Below are positions 1 through 11,393 of a stretch of 64,000 nucleotides of DNA, piece after piece. This stretch comes from Elymus sibiricus. Taxonomy: Eukaryota; Streptophyta; Magnoliopsida; Poales; Poaceae. The stretch lies in NCBI GenBank assembly GCA_039707655.1, contig CM077664.1, forward strand, positions 23,734,781 through 23,798,780, read 5' to 3'. A program made the translations under genes and the position numbers. Under the pieces are notes generated by a model. The model was given only the letters and a program-made list of their open reading frames with translations, was not told the DNA's origin and searched no databases. Every line of letters begins with the position of its first letter. Positions within the stretch are counted from its first letter, which is position 1.

Positions 1-1624
1 TGATATCTCTATAGCGTAGCTAGTCGGTTGTGGGTTACCGAGGGTGATTCCTCTTTCAGCACCTCCAATGAGGCCTCTGTGGTGCAACCCCTCAAGTGTG
101 AACCCATCGAGGGTGATTCCTCCAAGTTCACCTTGACGGATACGTCGAGTGGGAATCCAACGAGGGTGATTCCTCGGATTCCCCCTTGATGTTACGGACA
201 CACGGGTACCTTGACATTCACCTCAGACCCTTTGTTGAAGTCGGGTTGACCCAAGGGCACCCGCGAGAGATTATTGTGGCGGAACGACAGGGCAGGTGGA
301 GACCACCTAGGAGAGAGGTGGGCCTGGTCCCTGGTCGTTGGACCACGGGTTACCAAGTCGGTACGACAGGGTGTCGGAGGTGAGCCTTGAGCCCTGTTCG
401 TGTCCGCGAGATGCTAATAACACGCTTAACGGATTTGGGTATTTGATCTGAGTTGGCCACTGGCCTATACGCACTACCACCACGCGGGATAATGGTTTAA
501 TGGGGCCCTCGGCGCCGTATGTATCAGCCGAAAGCTCTGTCAGACCTCCAGTTCAGCATTGTGGCACGGTCGGATCGTGCCATCCAGGAAAGGGGTGGCG
601 CTGGTATCCACCCTACGCACAACGACCCGGAGTGCAAAGGGCGATGTGCCCAAGACCCCTGAGCACTTAGGATGTAGACCGACGGGGACCTCTCTGCGGA
701 GCCTAGGTAGGACTACGTCGTGTCGATCAGCCGAGGCCGGGCATGACCGAGAAAAGTGTGTCCGGCCAGAGTTAATCGAGCGTGTTGGGTAACAGTAGTG
801 CACCCCTGCAGGGAATATTATCTATTCGAATAGCCATGTCCACGGTAACAGGACTCTCAGTGTTGTATCCCGATCTACTACAACTTGAACTGGATACATG
901 CTACTCTAAACTAATATGATGGCTCCGGGATCGCTTCCTCGCAAGGAGTCGAGGAAGGATCTCTGGGCGTTGCTAATATATACTTGTTAATATAATATAT
1001 GTTACTCTACTCTCTTCTGTTGCTGCAAGACGCTGGAAGATGCTAGTCTTCGATATGCTAGGCCTTCCCCTCTGTTCTGGCAATTCTGCAGTTTAGTCCA
1101 CAGATACAGCCCCTTCATTTGATACCGATGCATACTTAGCATAGATCTGATGTAAGTCTTGCGAGTACTTTGGATGAGTACTCACGGTTGTTTTGCTACC
1201 TCCTTTTCCCTATACCAGTATGCTGCGATCAGATGACGGAGCCCTGGAGCCAGCTGATTCCGTCGACGACCACTACTACCCCGACGGAGCCTACTACTAC
1301 GTGGAGACCGACGACCAGGAGTAGATAGGAGGCTCCCAGGCAGGAGGCCTGCACCTTTTCGATCTAGATGTCGTTGTTTTGCTCAGCCTTCTTAAGGCAA
1401 CCTTGTCTAATTATGTCTGTACTCAGATACTAATGCTTTCGTTGATTCTTGTGTAACTCGAGCTTATGTATTCGAGCCCTCGAGACCCCTGATTTGTAAT
1501 ATAAAGCTTTTATTATTTTATTTTGTGTCTAGATTTATGTTGTGATATTTTCCTGTGAGTCCCTGGGCTTGATCGTGTGCATTTGCGTGTATGATTAGTG
1601 CACGGTCGGGCCGGGGACGTCACA
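1..1624 (+). mobile_element. 3' end of a Ty3/Gypsy element (mostly 3' LTR)
   Basis: The block ends in GACGTCACA, the usual CA end of an LTR whose partner end would be TGTGACGTC. No primer binding site follows, so this should be the 3' LTR of a plus-strand element that starts before the window. The text resembles the Triticeae Sabrina/WHAM group of Gypsy LTRs, including a CGAGGGTGATTCCTC motif repeated near the start and an A+T-rich polyadenylation-like stretch near 1495-1530. The exact end could be 1622, 1624 or 1626 because of a CACACA run. The following sequence, CATATAATATGATCACC, matches the substrate module at 20612, so the element sits in that substrate. ORFs here are short and not coding. 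Confidence 0.7.
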
Positions 1625-2160
1625 CATATAATATGATCACCTTTAGAAATTTAACAAAAACTATTTATAATTTCTTACTAAAGATGTCCAATGTATATCT
1701 ACACATTTTTTCACGCAGCTTAAACAAGTTTTTCCACAGCTAATGAAAATGTTCATGATATATTAAAGAATGTGAATTCATTTTTTAAAAAAATTCACGC
1801 CTTCTTAAAAAAATGTTCTTACCATTCAACAATAAATGTTGACAATTTGAAAAAGTGTTTCTTACATTTTCGAAAAAATATTCACCAAGTGTTCATAACA
1901 TATAAAAAAATGTTCATAGATTTATAAAAGCTTCAAGACATTTGAAAATACATTCTTACCATTTAATAATATATTTCTCACAATTTAAAAATTAATCATG
2001 AAAATTTAAGAAGTGTAATGAAATGTAAAAAACATTTCGCACAGTTTTGAAAAAAAATGTTCATGAAGGATTGGATAGCATGATATTCTTTAGGGCATGA
2101 ACTAGCAAAACTTGCAATTAGTGTAGGGAATGAACTAGTGATTTTCCTCATGTGTTATCT
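1625..2160. repeat. AT-rich module alpha, copy 1
   Basis: This is a degenerate A+T-rich block in which TGTTCATGA, TGAACATTTTT and TTCTTACCATT recur at short intervals. It ends with GAAGGATTGGATAGCATGAT and then the GGGCATGAACTAGC phrase. Related copies lie at about 4021, 17106, 19150, 20480, 22862, 31985 and 39452. Its left end is cut by the Gypsy LTR. It has no coding potential. I infer internal or subterminal sequence of an old transposon, but no terminal inverted repeat is visible. Confidence 0.7.
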
Positions 2161-2800
2161 GAGCAATCACCGGCGGTCCTAATATTTTTCTCCAAGAATT
2201 ATCCACAAACTAATCACTTCTCCAAGAATTTCACATAAATAAGCAAGCAGATACTATTGAACAAAATAAGCAAGCACATACTATTGAATAAAATAGAAGC
2301 AGTCTGGGGGTTCTTACCAACATAAGGTATCAAAAGAGATGTATCTTTACTGGAGAAAAAAGGATAAGACAGAGAGATGAGTTCCTCCACTTTGATGTTG
2401 TAGGATAGATCGATGGAAGACGCTGCAACCGAGAGTTTGGAGGGTCAGATTGGATGAGGAAATAAGATGTTAACTAAAATCATCAACCAGTTGGAGATAT
2501 AGAAACTTTTTTTACAAACAAAATTCTGCCAACATAGTTAAATAATAACTGCACATAGTTCAAACACTCCCCTAGCACACAATGCACATGGCGCCAAATC
2601 GCAATTACATGAGCTTATTATAAATAACCATGCCCAGCTAGCAAGACCAGAATTATATTATAACCATGCGAAACTAAAAATATTGCCTTACCATCATGAT
2701 ATTAAGAAATATAAACACAATGAAGATTGGAGGTAGCTAGCTACATCTTATGGTATTGCTTCTGCGATTTTTGATGATTGATTGATGGCGCATATGTCTT
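2161..2800. repeat. Module beta, copy 1
   Basis: The block begins CACCGGCGGTCCTAATATTT and includes AAGCAAGCAGATACTATTG and GATCGATGGAAGACGCTGC. Near-copies lie at 16390-16960 and 21141-21700, with partial copies at 6610-6772 and 15674-15900. No open frame of useful length is present. Its origin is unknown. Confidence 0.65.
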
Positions 2801-3760
2801 GTGATTTTCCTCATGTGTTATCAGAGCACCACACCTCGTGATCATACAAATAGTGTAGGGCATGAACTAGCAAAACTTGCTAGTCCTAGTACTAGCTAGT
2901 ACCCCTAGCTAGTTCGGTTTGGATGGATGAGGCACCTATTGCTTTGATCCCTACGCTTGTAAAGGATTTAATTAACCCTTATCACTGATCAATAAAGAGG
3001 GGTTTGAAGTGCCCAAAAAAAGAAGTCACAGGAATGCTCTATGCTCCTCCCCAGATCTGCTGCAAGCACGATGTCTTCCTTACCGGTCGAGCGCGGCTTC
3101 GAGAGAGGGGGCAGAAAGGGTCAGGGAGGTAGCGCTGCAAGCGGGGGAAGGAGGGGTAGGGTCGGCGGCGCTGGCTCGCTGCAAGCACACGGATCAATGG
3201 AGGATTACGAGATCTGATCCAGAGAGTATTGGGTAGCAGCATGGGGTGGGTGGGGGGGTGGGGGACTGAAGGCGGGGAAGAGAGCGAGCGTTCCAGCAGT
3301 AGCGATTCCATGGGCAGGTTTCCTTGTGATCTCGGATGGATCCATCGGCTTAGAGTAGCCGACTGTTACCATTTCCGTCAGCAAGGTGTCGCACGTGTTC
3401 ATCTATCGGCCGCATGCAGGTTTGACCTCCCTCCTCCGCGACCTGCGGGCAGGCAGGTCCACTGCTGGTCCTCTCCTGCCAGGTACTACGTGATGTTGTC
3501 CGCCTGTCCGTCTGTCCGTCCGTCCGCGTAGCCGTCCTCCAACTGGAAATGCTAGCTTCACTGCAGAAGCATCCTAGCTTGTGAAATTTATCGACGACAA
3601 TGGCATGTGCAGTGGCCGTGGTGTCCCCAAGAGCGACTCCTGCAGCCAATCCGGCGTGCCGATATCGATCATTGCCACGGTGAGAACCTTTACCACGACG
3701 ATCGGGACAACGTGTCTGCTGCGCATTGGTGATCGCCCCTTTTTTTTAGACTATAAGGAA
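2801..3760. repeat. GC-rich module gamma, copy 1
   Basis: The block starts near CACCACACCTCGTGATCATAC and runs through GCTAGTTCGGTTTGGATGG into a GC-rich part from 3050. Related copies lie at 4571, 17441, 21701, 23471 (split by element C) and, inverted, at 33540. Read on the minus strand, the GC-rich part looks like a plant leader exon followed by a GT splice-donor-like site (GTAAGG, near 3083). ORFs of 75-100 codons occur on both strands but differ between copies, so I do not call a gene. Confidence 0.6.
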
Positions 3761-4020
3761 TGGTCTTGGTTAGGCTGATGCACGTAGGAGGTTACACCGC
3801 AGATGTTGCTGATTAGACATTTTGCTTATTTTTCCTTGCCCTGGAAGCAGCAGGTTTGGCACCAAGAGTTGCACTTGCCTTGCTTGATCCAGATGTCATC
3901 TCCTTCTTTATAACTAATTTCCACATCTGGTCATACAACACCCTATTGATTATAGCCTACAAGACGGTCCATGCTTTTTCGACCATCTAGAAATCACTCG
4001 GAGCAACTGATTATTATATT
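3761..4020 (-). pseudogene. Coding-like module delta, partial copy
   Basis: On the minus strand this reads, with stops, as a basic, Ser/Ala/Lys-rich stretch containing a phrase like MTSGSSKASATLGAKPAASR, preceded by VLYDQMWKLVIKKE. The same phrase can be read at 20220-20470 and 22611-22861. Its recurrence suggests decayed coding sequence, but I do not recognise the family. It lies between module gamma and the next module alpha. Confidence 0.4.
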
Positions 4021-4570
4021 ATACGATGAACACTTTTAGAAAACATGATGAACATTTTTGAAATACACAATGAACATTTTTAAATATAATATGATCACCT
4101 TTAGAAATTTAACAAAAACTATTTAGATTTTCTTACTAAAAATGTCCAATGTATATCTACACATTTTTTCACGCAGCTTAAACAAGTTTTTCCACAGCTA
4201 ATGAAAATGTTCATGATATATTAAAGAATGTGAATTCATTTTTTAAAAAAGTACACGCCATCTTAAAAAAAATATTCTTACCATTCAACAATAAATGGTG
4301 ACAATTTGAAAAAGTGTTCCTTACATTTTTGAAAAAATATTCGCCAAATGTTCATTTGAAAATAAATTCTTACTATTTAATAATATTTTTTCACAATTTA
4401 AATATTAATCTTGAAAAATTTAAAAAGTGTTTATGAAATGTAAAAAACATTTCGCACAGTTTTGAAAAATATGTTCATGAAGGATTGGATAGCATGATAT
4501 TCTGTAGGGCATGAACTAGCAAAACTTGCAATTAGTGCAGGGCATGAACTAGTGATTTTCCTCATGTGTT
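4021..4570. repeat. AT-rich module alpha, copy 2
   Basis: This is a direct repeat of the block at 1625-2160, with the same TGAACATTTTT phrases and the same GAAGGATTGGATAGCATGAT end. It goes straight into module gamma without module beta, as the copy at 22862 does. Confidence 0.7.
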
Positions 4571-5190
4571 ATTTGAGCTCACACCTCGTGGTCAAATAGT
4601 GTAGGGCATGAACTAGCAAAACTTGCTACTCCTAGTACTAGTACCCCTAGCTAGTTCGGTTTGGATGGACTAGGCACCTATTTCTTTGATCCCTATGCTT
4701 GTAAAGAATTTAACCCTTATCACTGATCAACAAAGAGGGGTTTGAAGTGTAAAAAAAAGTCACAGGAATGCTCTACGCTCTTCTTTTCTCAAAAGAAGAA
4801 AAAAAACAGTAACTTAGCATACAACCATATTTCCCCAGATCTGGTGCAAGCACGGGATCTTCCTTACGAGTCGAGCACGGCTTCGGAGGAGGGAGGGGCC
4901 GGGGCAGGAGGATCAGAGAGGTGGCGCTGCAAGCGGGAGAAGGAGGGGGAGGGCGCGCTGCAAACACGGGAATTAATGGAGGATTACGAGATCTGATCCA
5001 AATAGCATGGGGCAGTGGAGGAACTGAAGGGGGGAAGAAAGCGTGCGTTCCAGCAGCAGCAGTAGCAGCAGCAGGGTATTTCCTTGTGATCTCCGATGGA
5101 TCGATTGGCTTATAGTAGCCGGCCGTTACAATTTCCGTCAGCAGGTCAGGTGTCGCACGTGTTCCTTCCTTCCTCGGCATGGCATGAAGT
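4571..5190. repeat. Module gamma, copy 2
   Basis: This is a shorter copy of the 2801-3760 block. It holds an AAG/AAA-rich stretch near 4793 and a short CAG run near 5050. It is closest to the copy that element C has split (23471-23827 plus 31259-31520). Confidence 0.65.
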
Positions 5191-5565
5191 ATAACTACAA
5201 AGAGTACTACCCTAGCCTGAAGTGTATGAATTCACTCATAAACCAGGGTAGCTAACCTAATTATTTCATAAGTGAGGGATGAAAAGTTAGACATAATAGA
5301 AGTATAGTACAAACGCACAACTGATGTGGCGTTTGATATCCATGCTAAGGATACAATAAATAGATAAACCAGGGAAAATAGTGAATGTGGAAATTAATCC
5401 TCATGTGTGTTGTACGTGGAAAAAAGGGGACATGGAATTGGTTTCCCGTTAGAATTCTAACATGAGAGAAGACAAACCGCAAAACCTAGATACCCTACAC
5501 AGGCCAACCCACCACTCAGCAGGACCTATCGGTCCATAGTTCACTCCAACAACCAAAGCATTGGA
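5191..5565. repeat. Module epsilon, copy 1
   Basis: The block opens with TATAACTACAAAGAGTACTA and includes CAGGACCTATCGGTCCA. A close copy lies at 31521-31904. Similarity stops after CATTGGAG in both, which marks the right edge of a direct duplication of about 3.9 kb. No gene is seen. Confidence 0.7.
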
Positions 5566-6772
5566 GAAGCAAACAGGTTCAGTATTAAAAATATATGTGA
5601 GTATGGCTTGGGTGTCCTGAATCAGTGCGATGGTGTCATCAATAACATAAATAAACGGCAAGTTAAACTTCATATTTCCTCTATGTGTTCTCCATCAAAA
5701 CTGAAATAAAGCAGAACAGACATCTTCATTTTATTTATCACAGAATCTTTCCTATTGTAATTTAATTCATAATTTCATAAAAAGTGTACTCGTCTAAAAT
5801 AATGGTCAGCACTGTGTAGTCAAGATCAACACTGTGCACTTGAGATCATGTTAATAATTAATCAACAATGCGGCAAAAAGAAATTAATCAACGACATCAA
5901 AGCTAGATAAGCGTGTTGATTCTGGAGTGTGTCATCAACAAAACAGGGGGAGAGCAAAACTCCGTAGTGTATGAAATTGAAAAGTTTATTTGATGTTTAG
6001 TTTCAGATGCAAAATGGAATGGGCAGGTCCCAGAGCATGTTCTAAAGTTTGCACTTTAGGCTGTAAAAAAACTGATTTTTGATAAAGCTCTCCTTAACAA
6101 AAAATTATAACATGTACATATGCAATATTCTGATAAAGAGCACACTCAAATATGCAGGTCACCTACAAATAGAACCGGATTGGAAATTAAATAAAATTGC
6201 ATACATATTCATTTTTTTAATGAAAACCTTATAGAGTTCATTGATAACAAAACTTTCGAATGATTTTTATATGGGAAATAGTGGTTTGATTTATAGAATA
6301 CAACTCTATTTTACAAATAAAATCAAAATAATAAGTATACAATGTTAGCAATTTGTTTTTTAAATTCGATACAAAACCTTAAATCACTATTCAAAATAAA
6401 CTTATAAACATCTAATTAATTAGGTGAATAAATAATTCTACTCTCTTTAAAAACATCACAAATCAAAACAAAATGGAAGCTAGCAAATTATTTTTAATAC
6501 AAACTCCGAATAGAGTCCATAAAGAGATAAATGTTAAAATATATTTATAGGCCAATTAGCAATCCGATTGAATCCCATACTAAAATTCCAAACTGGCGCG
6601 AAAAAGATAAAACATAATTTCACATAAATAAGCAAGCAGATACTATTGAATAAAATACAAGAAGTATTGGGGGTCCTTACCAGCATAAGGAATCAAAAGA
6701 GATGGGTCTTTACTATAGGAAGAAGGATAAGTCAGAGAGCTGAATCCCTCCACTGCATTGTTGTAGGATATA
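5566..6772. other. Degenerate AT-rich spacer ending in a beta fragment
   Basis: I see no gene and no terminal repeats from 5566 to about 6605. The last 160 bases (6610-6772) repeat module beta (CACATAAATAAGCAAGCAG and TTGTAGGATATA). This beta copy continues on the other side of element F at 15674, which shows that F broke it. Confidence 0.55.
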
Positions 6773-6923
6773 TGTAGAAGGAATATTGGTGGAATCGATG
6801 TTTTATTGCTTGAACCTCGTGGGCATATATATATAGAAGTACATGATCAATTTGGAGTATAAGACAAGGTAGAAATAAATCCTACTCTATCCTATGTTTC
6901 CTAACTAATCACGATACTCAATA
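6773..6923 (-). repeat. Element F 3' LTR
   Basis: It begins TGTAGAAGGAATATTGG on the plus strand and ends ACTCAATA. It matches the LTR at 15525-15673 with scattered substitutions. The adjacent minus-strand sequence GCGAGGGGATA is a plausible polypurine tract. Confidence 0.85.
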
Positions 6924-6987
6924 TCCCCTCGCAGTCACAACGGTAATGACGCAGACAGTGAGACTGGAGAAGAATCCGAAGGTAAGC
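6924..6987 (-). other. 3' internal tail of F and left TSD of A
   Basis: This is the short piece of F left of nested element A. Its last five bases, TAAGC (6983-6987), are the target-site duplication of A and recur at 13700-13704. Confidence 0.8.
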
Positions 6988-8552
6988 TGCTACTTGTGAG
7001 CTGCGTTGGGATTTCCCCGAAGAGGAGGGGATGATGCAGTACAGTAGAGATAAGTATTTCCCTCAGTTATGAAACCAAGATTATCAATCCAGTAGGAGAA
7101 TCACGCAACAACTCGTTAGCAGTACCTGCACACAAAACAACAAATCCTCGCACCCAACGCGAACAAGGGGTTATCAATCCCTTGGCGGTTAATTGCAAGA
7201 TTAAATTATATGGTGATAGATAGATAGATCGAACAAAAATACAAAATAAAATAAGTAAAGTAAAATTGCAGCAAGGTATTTTTAGGATTTTCAATATATG
7301 ATTAAGGTAGACCCGGGGGCCATAGTTTTCACTAGAGCCTTCTCTCTTGAAAATAGCATACGATGGGTGAACAAATTACTGTTGGACAATTGATAGAAAA
7401 ACAAATAATCATGACAATATCCAAGGCAATGATCATGTATATAGGCATCACGTCCGAGACAAGTAGACCGAAACGATTCTGCATCTACTACTATTACTCC
7501 ACACATCGACCGCTATCCAGCATGCATCTAGAGTATTAAGTTCATAAAGAATGGAGTAACGCCTTAAGCAAGATGACATGATGTAGACAAAGTAAACTCA
7601 CGCATGAATAAACCCCATCTTTTTACCCTTAATAGCAACGATACATACGTGTCATGTCCCTTTCTGTCACTGGGATTGAGCACCGCAAGATCGAACCCAT
7701 TACAAAGCACCTCTCTCATTGCAAGATAAATCAATCTAGTTGGCCAAACTAAATCAATAGATCGGAGAGAAATACGAAGCTATAACAATCATGCATAAAA
7801 GAGTTCAGAGAAGACTCAAATAATATTCATGGATAGTCTGATCATAAACTCACAATTCATCGGATCCCAACAAAGACACCGCAAAAAGTGATTACATCGG
7901 ATAGAACTCTAAGAACATCGAGGATAACATTGTATTGAAGACCAAAAAGAGAGAAGAAGCCATCTAGCTACTAACTATGGACCCGAAGGTCTGTGGTAAA
8001 CTACTCACGCATCATCGGAAGGGCAGCAAGATTGATGTAGAGCCCCTCCGTGATCGAATCCCCCTCCGGCAAAGTGCCGGAAAAGGCCTCTAGATGGGAT
8101 CTCTCGAGAACAGGAACTTGCGGCAGCGGAAAAAGTATTTCGTGGACTCCTCTGTTGGTTTCCCGATTTTAGAGAATTTATAGAGGTGGAATTAGGTCAA
8201 ACGGAGCAGAGGTGGGCCCACGAGGCACCAGGGCGCACCACCCCCCCTGGGGCGCGCCTTGGTGGCTCGTGGCCACCTCCTCTATCTTCTGGCCCGCTCC
8301 CGAAGCTTCTAGTGTCTCTTATGTCCAGAAAAAAATCTCCAAAAAGTTTCGTGGCATTTGGACTTCGTTTGGTACTGATATTCTGAAAAACCAAAAACAG
8401 GCAAAAAACAGCAACTCGCACTGGGCACTAAGTTAATAGGTTAGTCCCAAAAAATGATATATAATTGCTTGTAAATGTATATAAAACATCCAAGATTGAT
8501 ATTATAATAGCATGGAACAATAAAAAATTATAGATACGTTGGAGACGTATCA
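6988..8552 (-). repeat. Element A 3' LTR
   Basis: It runs from TGCTACTTGTGAGCTGCG to GACGTATCA on the plus strand. A GC-rich hairpin lies at about 8208-8240 and 8249-8283. It aligns throughout with 12134-13699. The short ORFs at 7067-7506 and 8186-8436 are LTR sequence, not genes. Confidence 0.92.
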
Positions 8553-8570
8553 AGCATCCCCAAGCCTAAT
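8553..8570 (-). other. Polypurine tract of element A
   Basis: On the minus strand, TTAGGCTTGGGGATGCT stands directly before the 3' LTR start TGATACGTC. Its place and G-rich composition fit the plus-strand primer. The same core recurs inside the element at about 10298-10311 and 10356-10370. Confidence 0.8.
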
Positions 8571-10962
8571 TACTGCTCGTCCTCGAGTAGGTAAATGATA
8601 AAAACATAATTTTTGATGTGGAATGCTACCTATCATATTCATCATATACTCTTTTCTTTTGTAGCATGGACATTTGGACTTGAATGATTCAAAGCAATAG
8701 TCTATAGTTTAACATGAAGACATAAATACTCAAGCATACTAACAAGCAACCATGTCTTTCAAAATATCAATGCTAAAGAAAGTTATCCCTAGCCCATTAT
8801 TCTCAATCATTGATCCATTCATGAAACACACTCAATATTAGCTACACCCAATGCACAAGTATGACAATAGTGCTCTCTAGTTGGTGCTTTGTAAGAGAAG
8901 ATGGAGACTCAAAATAAAAATAAAAATTGCATAAAAGTAAATAGATAGGCCCTTCGCAGAGGGAAGCAGAGATTTGCAGATGTGCCTGAGCTCAAGGCTA
9001 AAATTAGAGAGATAAAATTATTTTGAGAGGCATGCTTTTCCTGTCAACGAAAACGACCGAGAATTCCCAATATCTTCCATGCTAGACACATTATAGGCGG
9101 TTCCCAAACAGAAAATAAAGTTTATTTCCTTTCCACCATTCTTTCATAATCGATGGCTAGCCGTATCCACGGGTGACTTCCATACCAACACTTTCCAAGG
9201 AATTTATTATTATCATCATATTAAAAAAATTCATTTCATTTCGGGACTGGGCATCCCTATTACCTGCCACTCTCTCGTCCAATGACAACTGAATAAACAC
9301 TCATCGTGAGAATAACACACCTAGCATGGAAAATATTGGCCACCCCCTGCCGCTTCATGAGCGGTACGGGTACACAAGACGGAAAATTATTTTGTAAATT
9401 TAGAGTTGGCACATGCAAATTTACTTGGAACGGCATGGAAATACCGCATATAGGTAGGTATGGTGGACTCATTTGCCACAACTTGGGTTTAAGGAGTTGG
9501 ATGCACAAGCAGTATTCCCGCTTAGTACAAATGAAGGCTGGCAAATAAATTGAGAAGCGACCAACCAAAAAGCGAAAACGGTCATAAACATGCATTGAAC
9601 ATAAATAACACCGAATAATGCACCATAAGTAGGATATAATTTCGTTGCATAACTATTGACTTTATGTGCATGCATAGGGAATCACAAACCTTAACACCAA
9701 TATTCTTACTAAATCACAATTACTCACTAACATGACTCACATATTATCATCTTCATATCGCAAAACTATTGCAAGGAATCAAACTTATCATATTCAATGA
9801 TCTTTCATGAAAGTTTTTATTATATCCCTCTTGAATATTCATCACTTTGGGACCAAATTCATATCTTGTGCAAATTACCATTACTATTATCAATTCTCAA
9901 AAAGATATAAGTGAAGCATGAGAGTGCAAATATTTCTTTAAAATTTAATCTTATCAACTCTCAAAATAATATAAGTGAAGTATGAGAGTGCAAATATTTC
10001 TTCAAAATATAGCCACCGCTGTGCTCAAAAAGATTTAAGTGAAGCACTAGAGCAACTGACTAGCTCAAAAGATTTAAGTGAAGCACATAGAGTATTCTAA
10101 CAAATCATGGTAAACATGTGGCTCTCTCAAATAGGTGTGTCCAGCAAAGATGATTGTGACAAACTAAAAAGCAAACAAAGCAAAGACTCATATAATACAC
10201 GACGCTCCAAGTAAAACACATATCATGTGATGAATAAAAATATAGCTCCAAATAAAATTACCGATAGTTGGTAGAAGAAAGAGGGGATGACTTCCGGGGC
10301 ATCCCCAAGCTTAGACGCTTGAGTCTTCCTTGAATATTTCCTTGGGGTGCCTTGGGCATCCCCAAGCTTAGGCTCTTGCCACTCCTTATTCCTTCATCTA
10401 TCATGATCTCACTCAAAACTTAAAAACTTCAATCACACAAAACTCAATAAAACCTTCATGAGATCCGTTAGTATAACAAATAAATCTTTAACTTTAAGTA
10501 CTGTAGTAAGTTGATTCATATTTAATATTGGCATAATGCTACTGTAATCCAACTTCTCCATGACTCATACCCCCCGATACGATCCATATATTCGTCAAAA
10601 TAAGCAAACTATGCAACAAAAACAGAATCTGTCTAAAACAGAACAGTCTATAAAGATCTATTTAAAAGCTATACTTCTGTAACTCTAAAAATTCTGAAAA
10701 ATTAGGACAACGTGGGAAATTCATATACCAATATTGTGTAAACATTTCAGATTTTTCTGACGCCCCAGTACAGAATTAAAATTCCAGCACTGAACGCAAA
10801 ACTTTCTGTTTTCCAAACAGCATCAATTATACTATCTTCCAAATCATGCCAAAGGCTTTACTTGACACAAACACTAATTAAAACATAAAAACACAATCAT
10901 AACAGTAGCATAATTGTGTAAACACACAAGAACAGAAATAAAAAGCAAAAATTTATTTTATT
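8571..10962 (-). other. 3' non-coding region of element A
   Basis: This stretch of about 2.4 kb between the ORFs and the polypurine tract has many stops in all frames. It holds conserved blocks shared with B, C, D and E, such as CTTTCTGTTTTCCAAACAGC, AAATTCTGAAAAATTAGGAC and paired GGCATCCCCAAGCTTAG motifs. The 111- and 80-codon ORFs near 9260-9595 are not conserved in the other elements. Confidence 0.7.
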
Positions 10963-11022
10963 CATTGGGTTTCCTCCCAACAAGCTCTTTCTTTATATCC
11001 ATTAAGATAGCCTTGGGATATT
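10963..11022 (-). promoter_or_regulatory. Double stem-loop after the ORF in element A
   Basis: In minus-strand RNA a first stem, ATATCC/GGATAT (11017-11022 with 10995-11000), is followed by a second, TTGGG/CCCAA (10976-10980 with 10965-10969), with loop AGGAAA. The region lies just past the stop of the second ORF (11049-11051). Elements B and C have two stems in the same place. The role is unknown. Confidence 0.55.
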
Positions 11023-11048
11023 AATGATGCTCACATAAAAGACAAGAA

Positions 11049-11393
11049 TTAAAAGCACAAAGAGAGCATCATGAAACATGCGACAAAGACATTTAAGTCT
11101 AACTCTCTTTCTATGCATAGGCATTTTATAAGCAAACAAATTATCAAGACACGAAATATATCTAGCATATGCAAGAAAGAAGAAAGAAACAATAACAATC
11201 TCAACATGAAGAGAGGTAATTTAGTAACATGAAGATTTCTACAACCATATTTTCCTCTCTCATAATAATTACATGTAGGATTATAATCAAATTCAACAAT
11301 ATAGCTATCATATAAAATTTTCACTCCATGATCCACATGCATAAAAGTTTTACAATCTTCCAAGGTAGTGGGATTAAAATCAACTGAAGTCAT
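11049..11393 (-). pseudogene. Accessory ORF of element A, C-terminal part (frame 2)
   Basis: A frame of about 114 codons overlaps the end of the upstream frame. It carries DSYIVEF, then YERG, then a long hydrophobic and Cys-bearing C-terminus (PLFMLRLLLFLSS, LIICLLIKCLC). These line up with DSYIFEF, YERV and PLYGLRVLKLCLFC in the ORF of element C, where all lie in one frame. I therefore read A as one protein broken by a frameshift at about 11393. No gag, protease or pol motif is seen. The hydrophobic tail might be membrane-seeking, but this is inference. Confidence 0.6.

Noticed and set aside
1..1624. Host gene near 1220-1325 with an acidic Asp/Tyr-rich reading
   Set aside because: The stretch is part of the LTR text typical of this Gypsy group and has no start or splice context.
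3009..3531. Protein gene in gamma (75-100 codons)
   Set aside because: Frames are not kept among the gamma copies and both strands are open, as expected of GC-rich sequence.
11049..11393. env-like membrane protein in element A
   Set aside because: The hydrophobic tail is suggestive, but there is no signal peptide, clear transmembrane layout or position after pol to support an env call.
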